From assembly GCF_900496975.1 (NCBI RefSeq), contig NZ_UFQC01000008.1, forward strand, positions 1-64,000: a stretch of 64,000 nt of DNA, written 5' to 3'. The translations under genes were made by a program, and so were the position numbers. The notes beneath the pieces were generated by a model, which worked only from the letters and a program-made list of their open reading frames with translations, searched no databases and had not been told where the DNA came from. Within the stretch, counting starts at the first letter, position 1. Every line of letters begins with the position of its first letter. Positions 55,849-64,000 of this stretch are shown here, piece after piece. Source of the stretch: Achromobacter veterisilvae. GTDB taxonomy: Bacteria > Pseudomonadota > Gammaproteobacteria > Burkholderiales > Burkholderiaceae_B.

Positions 55849-58800
55849 ATGGCCAACACCTCACCCGCAGTCGTCAACGAAATCACCGGTCGCGCGTGGA
55901 TACGCAATAGCGACGGATCCCTGACCGAACTGCACCAGGGCAGCAGCGTTCCCGCGGGCAGCGACGTGGTCACTGCCTCGGGCGCCTCGGTCTCGCTTCA
56001 GGTTGGCGACGGCATGCCGATCGTCATCGGCGAAGGCCGCGAGGTGGCGGTGAACGGCGACATCGGCGGCCCCTTGGCCGACCCGTCCGAAGCCGCGGTG
56101 GCGCCTCCCACCGGCACCGACTCCGACCGCCTCCTGGCCGCCCTGCGCGACGGCCGCGACCCGTTCGATGAATTGGATCCCACCGCGGCCATCGTGGCCG
56201 GCGGCGGCGATGCCGGCGGCAGCAGCTTCGTGCGCCTGGCCCGCATTCTTGAAACCACCAGCCCGCTGGACCTGGCCTATCCGAACCCGGCCCGCGGCGA
56301 CGACGTCCTGCCCCGCATGTCCGCGACCGGCGCCGGCGGCGACGACGATGGGGATGGACAGGGGGGGCTGGCGAACACGCCGCCCTTGGCCCAGAACGAT
56401 GCCATCGCCACCCGCCAGGACGATGCGATCCGCGGCAATCTGCTCGCGAACGACTCCGATCCCGACGGCGACGCGCTGACGCTGGTCTCCGTGAACGGCC
56501 GGCCGATGACGGGCGCCGGCCTCACCGTGCCGGGATCGAATGGCGGGGTATTCACCGTATATCCCGATGGATCGTACGTCTTCAATCCCAATGGCGAATA
56601 CAAGGGACTGGGCGAAGGCGAGACGGCGACCTCCACCATTTCCTACACGATTACCGATCCCTCCGGCGCCGCCTCCACGGCGACGGTCACGGTCACCATC
56701 ACCGGCGTGCTCGATGTGCCGACGATTTCGGTCTCCGATGCCGGTACGGTCAACGAAGGCGACGCCGCGACTTTCAATATCAGCCTGGGCAATACGATCG
56801 ATCTGGATCGCGAAACCACCATCACGCTGAAAATCGGCGGCCAGGTCGAGACCGACGACGTCGGCGTTCCCGTCGTCACCATCGGCGGCGTGCCCGTCAC
56901 GGTGACGGCCAATGCGGACGGCACATACAGCTTCCAGCTTCCCGCAGGCGTGACCGGCGGCATTGTGGTGACCGTGCCCACTACCGACGACGACACTTTC
57001 GAAGGCAGCGAGAGCCTGACCCTGGAAGCGACCCTCAGCGGCCAGGCCGCCAACGGCGCCCAACTGCCGCCGGGCATATCAGACACCGGCACCGCCGCCA
57101 TCGTCGATACGGAGAGCACCGATCCGTCCAACCCGAACCCGGGCGCCGACGTGCCGGCTCTGACCGTCTCCGACGCTGGCGATGTCAATGAAGGCAGCGA
57201 CGCCGTCTTCAACGTCGCCCTGACCAAGCCGGTCGATGCCGACACCACCCTCACCTTCAAGCTGGGCGGCGAGATCGAGCCCGATGACGTGGGCGTGCCC
57301 ACCGTCACCATCGGTGGCCAGCCCGCCACCGTCACGGCCAACGCCGACGGCACGTACAGCATCACTGTCCCGGCCGGCACCACCGACGGCATCGTCGTGA
57401 CCGTGCCCACCACCGACGACGATGTCTTCGAGGGCCGTGAAGACCTGACGCTGGAAGCCACCCTGACCGGTAGCTCGGACAGCGGCGTGGCGCTGCCCGG
57501 CAACATCACCGACACCGGCACTGCCACCATCGTCGACACCGAAAGCACCGATCCGTCCAACCCGAACCCGGGCGCCGACGTGCCGGCTCTCACCGTCTCC
57601 GACGCGGGTGACATCAACGAAGGCAGCGATGCGGTCTTCAATGTCGCGCTGACCAAGCCGGTCGATGCCGACACCACGCTCACCTTCAAGCTGGGCGGCG
57701 AGATCGAGCCCGATGACGTGGGCGTACCCACCGTCACCATCGGTGGCCAGCCCGCCACCGTCACGGTCAATTCCGACGGCACCTACAGCATCACCGTCCC
57801 GGCCGGCACCACCGGCGGTATCGTCGTGACCGTGCCCACCACCGACGACGACGTCTTCGAGGGCCGCGAGGACCTGACGCTCGAAGCCACCCTGACCGGC
57901 AGTTCGGCCAGCGGCGTCGCGCTGCCCAACGACATTACCGACACCGGCACCGCCACCATCGTCGACACCGAAAGCACCGATCCGTCCAACCCGAATCCGG
58001 GCGCCGACGTGCCGGCTATCACCGTCTCCGACGCGGGCGACGTCAACGAAGGCAGCGAAGCGGTCTTCAACGTCGCCCTGACCAAGCCGGTCGATGCCGA
58101 CACCACCCTCACCTTCAAGCTGGGCGGCGAAATCGAGAACGATGACGTGGGCGTACCCACTGTCACCATCGGCGGCGTGCCCGCCACCGTCACCGCCAAT
58201 GCCGACGGCACCTACAGCATCACCGTCCCGGCCGGCACCACCGGCGGCATCGTGGTGACCGTGCCCACCACCGACGACGACGTCTTCGAGGGCCGCGAGG
58301 ACCTGACGCTCGAAGCCACCCTGACCGGCAGCTCGGACAGTGGCGTGGCGCTGCCCGGCAATATCACCGACACCGGCACCGCCACCATCGTCGATACGGA
58401 GGGCAGCGGCAAGGACGTGCCCACGCTCGACGTGTCCGACGCAGGCAGCGTGATCGAAGGCAATACGGCGAGTTTCAACGTCGCCCTGAGCCAATCCGTC
58501 GACGCCGATACCACCCTCACCTTCAAGCTGGGCGGCGAGATCGAGACCGACGACGTGGGCGTGCCCACCGTCACCATCGGCGGCGTGCCCGCCACCGTCA
58601 CGGCCAACGCCGACGGCACGTACAGCATCACCGTCCCGGCCGGCACCACCGGCGGCATCGTGATCCAGGTGCCCACTATCGCCGACGGCATCTATGAAGG
58701 CACCGAGAGCATGACGCTCTCGGCCACGCTTTCCGGCCAGACCGCCAGCGGCACGCCCTTGCCCTCCGGCATCTCGGACAGCGGCAATGCCGCCATTGTC

Positions 58801-61800
58801 GACATCAACAAGCCGCCGGTAGTTGAAAGCGCCTCCACCTCGGTATCCGAGGAAGGATTGAGCGGCGGCATCAAGGACAGCAACGGCACGTCGGACACGA
58901 CCGACTCGGCGCAGGCCAACGGCCAGTTGAACATCACCGACGATAACGGCGACGCGGCCTACACCATCACGCTGGTGGCGCCCGCCAACGGCGAGCTCAG
59001 TTCCAACGGCGTGCCCATCGTCTGGACGCTGTCAGACAATGGCCATACCCTGACTGGCCGCGCCGGCTCGACCGACGCGATCGTCATCAAGATCGACAAT
59101 ACGGGCGCGTACACGGTCCAGATGCTCGAACCGGTCGATCATCCCGACACGACCCGCGAAGACACCCTCGGCCTGTCCGTGGACGTCAAGGTGGCCGACG
59201 GCGTCAATCCGCCCGTCTCCACCACGTTGAACGTCACGATCGAAGACGATTCGCCCGTGGTTCAGCAGAACTCGCCCGTCAATGTGGAATCCACCGGCAT
59301 CCCGGACGTCTACACCGGCACGGTATCCTTTGCCGGCAGCTCCAGCAGCGACAGCCAATGGAAATTCACATTCGGCAACGGCGCCGTGGAGGTCTCGGCC
59401 AAGGGCTTCACCTCCAGCTCCGATCTCACGCTCACCGATGCCAAGGTCAACCAGAGCACTTCCGGCCTGGGCGTGGCGAGCACGGGATCGCCGTACCACA
59501 ACATCGCCAACGAGGTGGACTACCGTGAATTGAACGGCCAGGGCGCGTCGGAAGAACTGACGATCCACCTTACCGGCGGGAAGATCGCTTACGGCGCGAC
59601 CATCGATTTCGCGGCGATGTATGGGGGTGAAGTGGAAAGCGGCATCGCCCGCTTCTATCGCGACGGCGTGCTGATCGCCGAACGCACCTTCACGTCCGAC
59701 CAGAATGGCGGCGACTACGCGGCGAACTTCCGGGTCGAGGAAGGCGGCTTCGACACGATCGTGGTCTCGGCCACCGACAATCACAAGAATTCGTCCAGCG
59801 ACAACAGCGACTTCACGGTGACGGGCATAACGTTCCTGGGCAGCGAGGACGTCCATGCCATCGCCTATGCCGATGGCACCCTGCAATACGCCTATGGCGC
59901 AGACGGCCCCGGCACGCTGCAACTGACGGGCGTGGAAAGCGGGCTGACCACGCGCGACGGCGGCGCCATCACGACCAACGTGGCCTCCAACGGCAACCTG
60001 ATTCAGGGGCTGGACGCCTCGGGCAACCTGGTGTTCGAGATCCGCCTGACGCCGGCCACCGGCAAGTGGGAGTTCTATCAGTACCAGCCCATGAACGGCA
60101 CGGCCAACGACCTGATCGACTTCACATACCGCGTCACGGACGCCGATGGCGACTACGCCACCGGCCAGTTCCAGGTCGGCGGCGTGGAGCCGGCCGGCCC
60201 CACCTTGGTCATCGAAGACAACAACGCCGGCGCGCCAGGCGTGCTGAGCGTATCGGAAGCGCAGGCGGTCGACGGCGGTTCCTTCACGATCACCGCGGCG
60301 GCCGGGCTGAAGTCGATCACCCTCGACGGCGCGGGCAATGCGGATGCAACGCTTACCCTCGAACGCCTGGCGGATCTGGCGAACAACCCGGTCACGCTGA
60401 CCACCAGCAAGGGCACGCTGACGCTCACGGGCTACGACGCCGCGACCGGCAAGGTGACCTACACGTACCAGACCAGCGGCGCGCAGCAACATACCGGCGA
60501 CGATACCAACGTCCAGGACCACTTCCAGATCACGGTGGAAGACAAGTTCGGCGGCAAGGCCACGGGCGACCTGGGCGTGCTGATCACCGACACCGCGCCC
60601 GAACTCAAGCCGATCGCCGAGACCTCGGCGCTGTCGTCCCAGGGCACCAACATCATGCTGACGCTGGATACGTCGGGCAGCATGAACTACGGCAGCGGCG
60701 TCAAGAACGGCAACAAGGAACTGTCGCGCCTGGATGTGCTGAAATCCTCGGTCAACAAGCTGCTGGACCAGTATGGCGAGGCCGGCGACGTGCGCGTGAT
60801 GATCGTGGAGTTCAATTCCTCCGCGAACCAGAAGGGCAGCGGCTGGATGACCCTGGCGGAAGCCAAGGCGCTGGTCGATGGGCTGAGCTATGGCGGCGGC
60901 ACCAACTACCAGGCGGCGCTGAATACCGCAATGAATGCGTGGAACAACTCTGACTCGGGCAAGCTGGAAGGCGCCAATGTCAAGAACATCTCGTACTTCT
61001 TCACCGATGGAGAACCCGAGAACGGCTCCGTCAACTCCAGCCTGCAGGCGACGTGGGAGAAGTTCCTGACGGATAACCAGATCAATTCGTACGGCATCGG
61101 CCTGGGCACCAGCGCCACCGGCAAATATATCGATCCGGTTTCCTACAACCCGGATCAGCCGGCGGATAGCAACACTATCCTGGTAAAGAACCTGAACGGT
61201 CTGGATGCGGCGATCGAAGGCACCATCGCGCCGCCCATCACCGGCGATATCGCCACGGGAGGCACGCTGGGCGCCGACCTGGACGGCGCGCGCATCACGC
61301 AGTTGGTCATCGAGGGCAAGACGTACAACTACGACGCGGCGACCAACAAGGTGACTGCCCCCTCCGGCGCGAACTACACCTTCAATTCGGCCACGTCCGA
61401 ACTGACCGTGACGACCTCGCACGGCAAGTTCACCATCGACCTGGCCGGCGACAATATGGGCGACTATCGCTATCAGCCGCAAAGCGCGGGCACGGACACC
61501 ATCCAGTACACGGTAAAGGATGGCGACGGCGACACGGCGAGCTCCACCCTCACCCTGAATGTGACGGCGCCGGTCTACCAGGCGCCGGACGCGGTCAACG
61601 ACAGCATCATCACCAACATCTTGAGCACGCAGCTTGCGGTGCAGTCGGGATCGCTGCTGGCCAACGACGTGCGCGGCACCGGCGCGCTGACGATGGGGCC
61701 GCTGACCGTGAACACGGGCTGGAAAGACAAGGGAGCGGACTTCTCGGCGCGCTCGGTCGCCAAGCTTGACTTCGATGGCACCAGCAACACCAACAATGCG

Positions 61801-62763
61801 AACAAGTTCCTGACGGTCAACCGCGGCGATTTCGCGCAAATCGGCCAGGATCGGGCGCAGCTCAAGGTGGACGGCTATCTGGGCAAGGTCGGCGATAGCC
61901 GCGGCAACGACCAGGACACAATCACCATCGCCTTGATGGCCGGCGAAATCCTCACGCTGAACCATGACCTGCCGGCCAACTGGATCCGCGTCGAATATCG
62001 CCTGGAAGGAAGCACGGGCGCCTACAAAGTCCTGCAAAGCGGCGACACCATCGTCGCCACGGCGGATAACCGCTACGAAATCCACATCGTCAACGTGGAC
62101 GACAACGGATCGAGCTCGGGCGGCACCGGAGCGGAAGACTATCTGCTCACGATGACCGTCGACTATTCCCACGCCCATCCCGTCACGGACAACGTCGCAA
62201 ATGGCTCCTACACGATCCAGACGGCCGATGGCCACAGCGATAGCGCCAATGTTTCGGTGACCTATCAGGCGGGAGACCACCTGGTCGGCACCGACAAGGC
62301 CGAGATCCTGCTGGCGGGCGATGGCAACGATACGCTCGACGGCGGCAAGGGCAACGACGTGCTGATCGGCGGCAAGGGCAACGACACCCTGATCGGCGGC
62401 GACGGTTCCGACATCTTCCGCTGGGAGTTCAATGACCAGGGCACGACGTCCAACCCGGCGGTCGACCGGATCAAGGACTTCTCGCTGGACAAGCCGGCCG
62501 ACGGCGGCGATGTCCTGGACCTGAAGGATCTGCTCGTGGGCGAAAAGGACAGCAACCTGACGCAGTACCTGAACTTCAAGCAGGAGGGCAGCAACACGGT
62601 GATCGAGATCAACACCAAGGGCCAGATCGGCCAGGGCGCGGATCAGAAGATCGTGCTTGAAAACGTCGACCTCACCCACGACGCCCACGGACAGGCCCTG
62701 AACAACCAGGCCATCATCAACGACCTGCTGCAAAAGGGGAAGCTCAACGTCGACCACCACTAA
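55849..62763 (+). CDS. Giant type I secreted RTX adhesin (LapA/BrtA-like)
   Basis: 2304 aa. An N-terminal retention module (SPAVVNEITGRAWIRN... to ~75) is followed by a LapG-type site TAA at 112-114 (DPTAAIVAGGG), about where LapA of Pseudomonas is cut. Then a cadherin-like domain (~180-285), about five Calx-beta-like repeats of ~143 aa (~290-990), further extender domains, a vWA domain with MIDAS DTSGS (~1605), RTX nonapeptides GGKGNDVLI (~2150-2190) and a C-terminal secretion signal. A biofilm adhesin held at the surface and released by LapG. Similar to BrtA of Bordetella bronchiseptica. Confidence 0.93.
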   Translation: MANTSPAVVNEITGRAWIRNSDGSLTELHQGSSVPAGSDVVTASGASVSLQVGDGMPIVIGEGREVAVNGDIGGPLADPSEAAVAPPTGTDSDRLLAALRDGRDPFDELDPTAAIVAGGGDAGGSSFVRLARILETTSPLDLAYPNPARGDDVLPRMSATGAGGDDDGDGQGGLANTPPLAQNDAIATRQDDAIRGNLLANDSDPDGDALTLVSVNGRPMTGAGLTVPGSNGGVFTVYPDGSYVFNPNGEYKGLGEGETATSTISYTITDPSGAASTATVTVTITGVLDVPTISVSDAGTVNEGDAATFNISLGNTIDLDRETTITLKIGGQVETDDVGVPVVTIGGVPVTVTANADGTYSFQLPAGVTGGIVVTVPTTDDDTFEGSESLTLEATLSGQAANGAQLPPGISDTGTAAIVDTESTDPSNPNPGADVPALTVSDAGDVNEGSDAVFNVALTKPVDADTTLTFKLGGEIEPDDVGVPTVTIGGQPATVTANADGTYSITVPAGTTDGIVVTVPTTDDDVFEGREDLTLEATLTGSSDSGVALPGNITDTGTATIVDTESTDPSNPNPGADVPALTVSDAGDINEGSDAVFNVALTKPVDADTTLTFKLGGEIEPDDVGVPTVTIGGQPATVTVNSDGTYSITVPAGTTGGIVVTVPTTDDDVFEGREDLTLEATLTGSSASGVALPNDITDTGTATIVDTESTDPSNPNPGADVPAITVSDAGDVNEGSEAVFNVALTKPVDADTTLTFKLGGEIENDDVGVPTVTIGGVPATVTANADGTYSITVPAGTTGGIVVTVPTTDDDVFEGREDLTLEATLTGSSDSGVALPGNITDTGTATIVDTEGSGKDVPTLDVSDAGSVIEGNTASFNVALSQSVDADTTLTFKLGGEIETDDVGVPTVTIGGVPATVTANADGTYSITVPAGTTGGIVIQVPTIADGIYEGTESMTLSATLSGQTASGTPLPSGISDSGNAAIVDINKPPVVESASTSVSEEGLSGGIKDSNGTSDTTDSAQANGQLNITDDNGDAAYTITLVAPANGELSSNGVPIVWTLSDNGHTLTGRAGSTDAIVIKIDNTGAYTVQMLEPVDHPDTTREDTLGLSVDVKVADGVNPPVSTTLNVTIEDDSPVVQQNSPVNVESTGIPDVYTGTVSFAGSSSSDSQWKFTFGNGAVEVSAKGFTSSSDLTLTDAKVNQSTSGLGVASTGSPYHNIANEVDYRELNGQGASEELTIHLTGGKIAYGATIDFAAMYGGEVESGIARFYRDGVLIAERTFTSDQNGGDYAANFRVEEGGFDTIVVSATDNHKNSSSDNSDFTVTGITFLGSEDVHAIAYADGTLQYAYGADGPGTLQLTGVESGLTTRDGGAITTNVASNGNLIQGLDASGNLVFEIRLTPATGKWEFYQYQPMNGTANDLIDFTYRVTDADGDYATGQFQVGGVEPAGPTLVIEDNNAGAPGVLSVSEAQAVDGGSFTITAAAGLKSITLDGAGNADATLTLERLADLANNPVTLTTSKGTLTLTGYDAATGKVTYTYQTSGAQQHTGDDTNVQDHFQITVEDKFGGKATGDLGVLITDTAPELKPIAETSALSSQGTNIMLTLDTSGSMNYGSGVKNGNKELSRLDVLKSSVNKLLDQYGEAGDVRVMIVEFNSSANQKGSGWMTLAEAKALVDGLSYGGGTNYQAALNTAMNAWNNSDSGKLEGANVKNISYFFTDGEPENGSVNSSLQATWEKFLTDNQINSYGIGLGTSATGKYIDPVSYNPDQPADSNTILVKNLNGLDAAIEGTIAPPITGDIATGGTLGADLDGARITQLVIEGKTYNYDAATNKVTAPSGANYTFNSATSELTVTTSHGKFTIDLAGDNMGDYRYQPQSAGTDTIQYTVKDGDGDTASSTLTLNVTAPVYQAPDAVNDSIITNILSTQLAVQSGSLLANDVRGTGALTMGPLTVNTGWKDKGADFSARSVAKLDFDGTSNTNNANKFLTVNRGDFAQIGQDRAQLKVDGYLGKVGDSRGNDQDTITIALMAGEILTLNHDLPANWIRVEYRLEGSTGAYKVLQSGDTIVATADNRYEIHIVNVDDNGSSSGGTGAEDYLLTMTVDYSHAHPVTDNVANGSYTIQTADGHSDSANVSVTYQAGDHLVGTDKAEILLAGDGNDTLDGGKGNDVLIGGKGNDTLIGGDGSDIFRWEFNDQGTTSNPAVDRIKDFSLDKPADGGDVLDLKDLLVGEKDSNLTQYLNFKQEGSNTVIEINTKGQIGQGADQKIVLENVDLTHDAHGQALNNQAIINDLLQKGKLNVDHH
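56714..58820 (+). repeat. Tandem ~429-bp adhesin repeats
   Basis: Identical landmarks (GCGCCGACGTGCCGGC) recur at 57143, 57572 and 58001, exactly 429 bp apart, and the units between are nearly identical in DNA. Flanking units on both sides are more divergent. About five units in total. Confidence 0.9.
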
Positions 62764-62770
62764 GCAGTAG

Positions 62771-62803
62771 GCGGGGAAAGGCCGGCGCCTCGGCCTTCCC
62801 CGC
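62771..62803 (+). terminator. Hairpin after the adhesin gene
   Basis: GCGGGGAAaGGCCG, 6-nt loop, CGGCCTTCCCCGC with one bulged base; a T run occurs ~13 bases later. Probably a partial terminator between the adhesin and lapG. Confidence 0.6.
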
Positions 62804-62853
62804 GCGGCGCAGCACATTTTTTCCCAGGGCACGCCTAAGGTGTCCGGAAAAAT

Positions 62854-63552
62854 GTGAAAATCCGTTTCATGCCATCGACCCGCCGTTACCAAAGCACGCT
62901 GAAGCTGTGCCGATTGGTTTTGCTATGCCTGGCTTGCGGCTGGGGCGGCAGCTCCGCCCTGGAGGTGAATGCCGACCGGCTGCAAAGCCTGTCGGCCAGC
63001 CGCTATGGCGCGAAAGGCGCCAAGGCGGTGTCGAGCTGGCTGCAACTGATGCGCGGCGCCGCTCCCGCCCAGGAAAAGGAAACGCTGGCGCTGGCGAACG
63101 ACTTCTGGAACCGCGCCCTGCTGTCGGGCGAGGACGCCACGATCTGGAAGCAGGCCGACTATTGGGCCACGCCGCTGGAATCGCTGGGCAAAGGCGCGGG
63201 CGACTGCGAAGACTATGTCATCGGCAAATATTTCACCTTGCTGGCGCTGGGGGTCCCGGCCAACAAGCTGCGCTTCATCTACGTGCGCGCGCGCATCGGC
63301 GGCGCCGCCAGCAGCAGCCAGGTCGCCCACATGGTGCTGGGCTACTACGAGACCCCGAACGCCGTGCCGCTGGTACTGGACAGCCTGATCTCCACCATCC
63401 TCCCGGCCACGCAGCGCCGCGACCTGACGCCGGTGTTCAGTTTCAACGCCGACGGCGTTTATGTCGACGGCAAGCCCGCCGCCCCGGTTGACCGCCTCAG
63501 CCGCTGGCGCGATCTACTTCAACGCATGGAACGGGAAGGCGTGCGCCCCTGA
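62854..63552 (+). CDS. lapG: LapG-type periplasmic cysteine protease
   Basis: 232 aa from GTG 62854; ATG 62869 is an equal choice. Signal segment LCRLVLLCLACGWGGSSA. Transglutaminase-like Cys proteinase (BTLCP) with Cys in GAGDCEDYVIGKY, His in QVAHMVLGYY and Asp in LVLDSL. LapG needs calcium and cleaves the N-terminal TAA site of LapA, releasing it; LapD sequesters it when c-di-GMP is high. 17 bp before lapD. Confidence 0.93.
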   Translation: MKIRFMPSTRRYQSTLKLCRLVLLCLACGWGGSSALEVNADRLQSLSASRYGAKGAKAVSSWLQLMRGAAPAQEKETLALANDFWNRALLSGEDATIWKQADYWATPLESLGKGAGDCEDYVIGKYFTLLALGVPANKLRFIYVRARIGGAASSSQVAHMVLGYYETPNAVPLVLDSLISTILPATQRRDLTPVFSFNADGVYVDGKPAAPVDRLSRWRDLLQRMEREGVRP

Positions 63553-63569
63553 TTTCCGGAAACAAGACC

Positions 63570-64000
63570 ATGTCCATACTTCGACAGCTACTGCTCAGCG
63601 TTACCCTCGCGATCGGCGTCATCCTGCTGGGCACGCTGGCGCTCAGCGTGAATGCCGCCCGCGAGTACCTGTCCGGCCAATTGCAGGTGCAGAGCACCGA
63701 CGCCGCCGTATCGCTGGCCCTGTCGCTCTCGCAACCCGCCAACAATGATCCCGTGGTCCAGGAACTGCTGGTGTCGGCGCTGTACGACGGCGGGCATTTC
63801 TCGCTCGTGCGCCTGGCCGATCCGGAAGGCAAGGTCCTGATCGAACGCCGGTCCACGGCCACCGCGGCGTCGGTGCCGGCGTGGTTCCAGTCGCTGGCGC
63901 CGCTGAACCCGGAACCGGCCACCCATGCGGTCAGCGACGGCTGGCGCCAGATCGGCGAGGTCACGCTGGTCGCCAATGACGCCTATGCCTGGGAAGCCCT
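63570..64000 (+). CDS. lapD: LapD-type c-di-GMP effector, N-terminal part (cut by window end)
   Basis: At least 143 aa, open to the window end. N-terminal transmembrane helix (LLLSVTLAIGVILLGTLALSVNAA) and the periplasmic sensor start (QVQSTDAAVSLALSLSQPANN, GGHFSLVRLADPEGKVLIERR) match LapD. The HAMP, degenerate GGDEF and EAL domains expected next lie beyond the window. LapD binds c-di-GMP in the cytoplasm and holds LapG in the periplasm. Confidence 0.88.
   Translation, partial: MSILRQLLLSVTLAIGVILLGTLALSVNAAREYLSGQLQVQSTDAAVSLALSLSQPANNDPVVQELLVSALYDGGHFSLVRLADPEGKVLIERRSTATAASVPAWFQSLAPLNPEPATHAVSDGWRQIGEVTLVANDAYAWEA

Noticed and set aside
59032-62892. 1286-residue open frame on the minus strand opposite the adhesin gene
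   Set aside because: It is a shadow of the repetitive GC-rich adhesin frame: no ribosome binding site, no recognisable domain, and the plus-strand frame has clear RTX and vWA motifs.

Overview
The window is GC-rich bacterial chromosome. It looks like a betaproteobacterium of the Alcaligenaceae, most likely Bordetella or a close relative such as Achromobacter. This is judged from protein sequences, from blocks such as leuC-leuD-leuB-asd-fimV-truA-trpF, and from a Lap/Brt-type adhesin locus; no database search was possible.

Layout. 1-4 kb: the end of a transposase gene meets a truncated autotransporter, followed by a divergent 7TMR-DISM kinase/response regulator pair, a terminator and tRNA-Pro(GGG). 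4.3-9.3 kb (minus): merR-type gene, ihfA, pheT, pheS, rplT, rpmI. 9.7-20.7 kb: comM, ubiK, an Asp-nucleophile hydrolase divergent from a CGNR zinc-finger gene, an ArsR-type regulator with an oxidoreductase, the sigma54/NtrC-type glnK-amtB operon, then ptsI, ptsH, an EIIA-Man-type gene and gshB. 20.8-23.6 kb: infC (AUC start) and thrS, the latter behind a candidate threonine attenuator. The thrS-infC and rpmI-rplT-pheST-ihfA halves, contiguous in E. coli, are about 11.5 kb apart here.

23.6-39.5 kb: an RmlD-type reductase, an orphan LuxR-type response regulator, hemN with an FNR-like box, and a FadR/GntR-regulated operon (solute-binding protein, two permeases, fused double ATPase, cupin, IlvD/Edd dehydratase) that looks like uptake and dehydration of a sugar acid or similar compound. 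Then come a DUF454 protein, a TPR lipoprotein, a ferric-reductase-like flavoprotein, a thioesterase and an Rmf/CrpP-like small protein. 39.7-49.4 kb (minus): tRNA-Val(GAC), trpF, an orphan Tat-exported TRAP binding protein, truA, a FimV-like protein with 50 uninterrupted Gly-X-Y triplets, asd, leuB, leuD and leuC. leuC is preceded by a short Val/Leu leader peptide with a strong ribosome binding site.

49.8-64 kb (plus): a complete type I secreted giant-adhesin locus: TolC-like outer-membrane protein, 71-aa protein of unknown role, LapB-type ABC exporter, HlyD-type adaptor, LuxR protein with a degenerate receiver, a 2304-aa RTX adhesin (retention module, TAA cleavage site, about 143-aa repeats, vWA domain, RTX nonapeptides), the LapG-type protease and the start of LapD. 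By analogy with LapADG, c-di-GMP would control whether the adhesin stays on the surface.

The strongest new signals are two leader-peptide/attenuator candidates (thrS, and more tentatively leuCDB), the collagen-like FimV insert, a 17-bp hairpin that contains the probable ptsI start, and matched operators for the local repressors.
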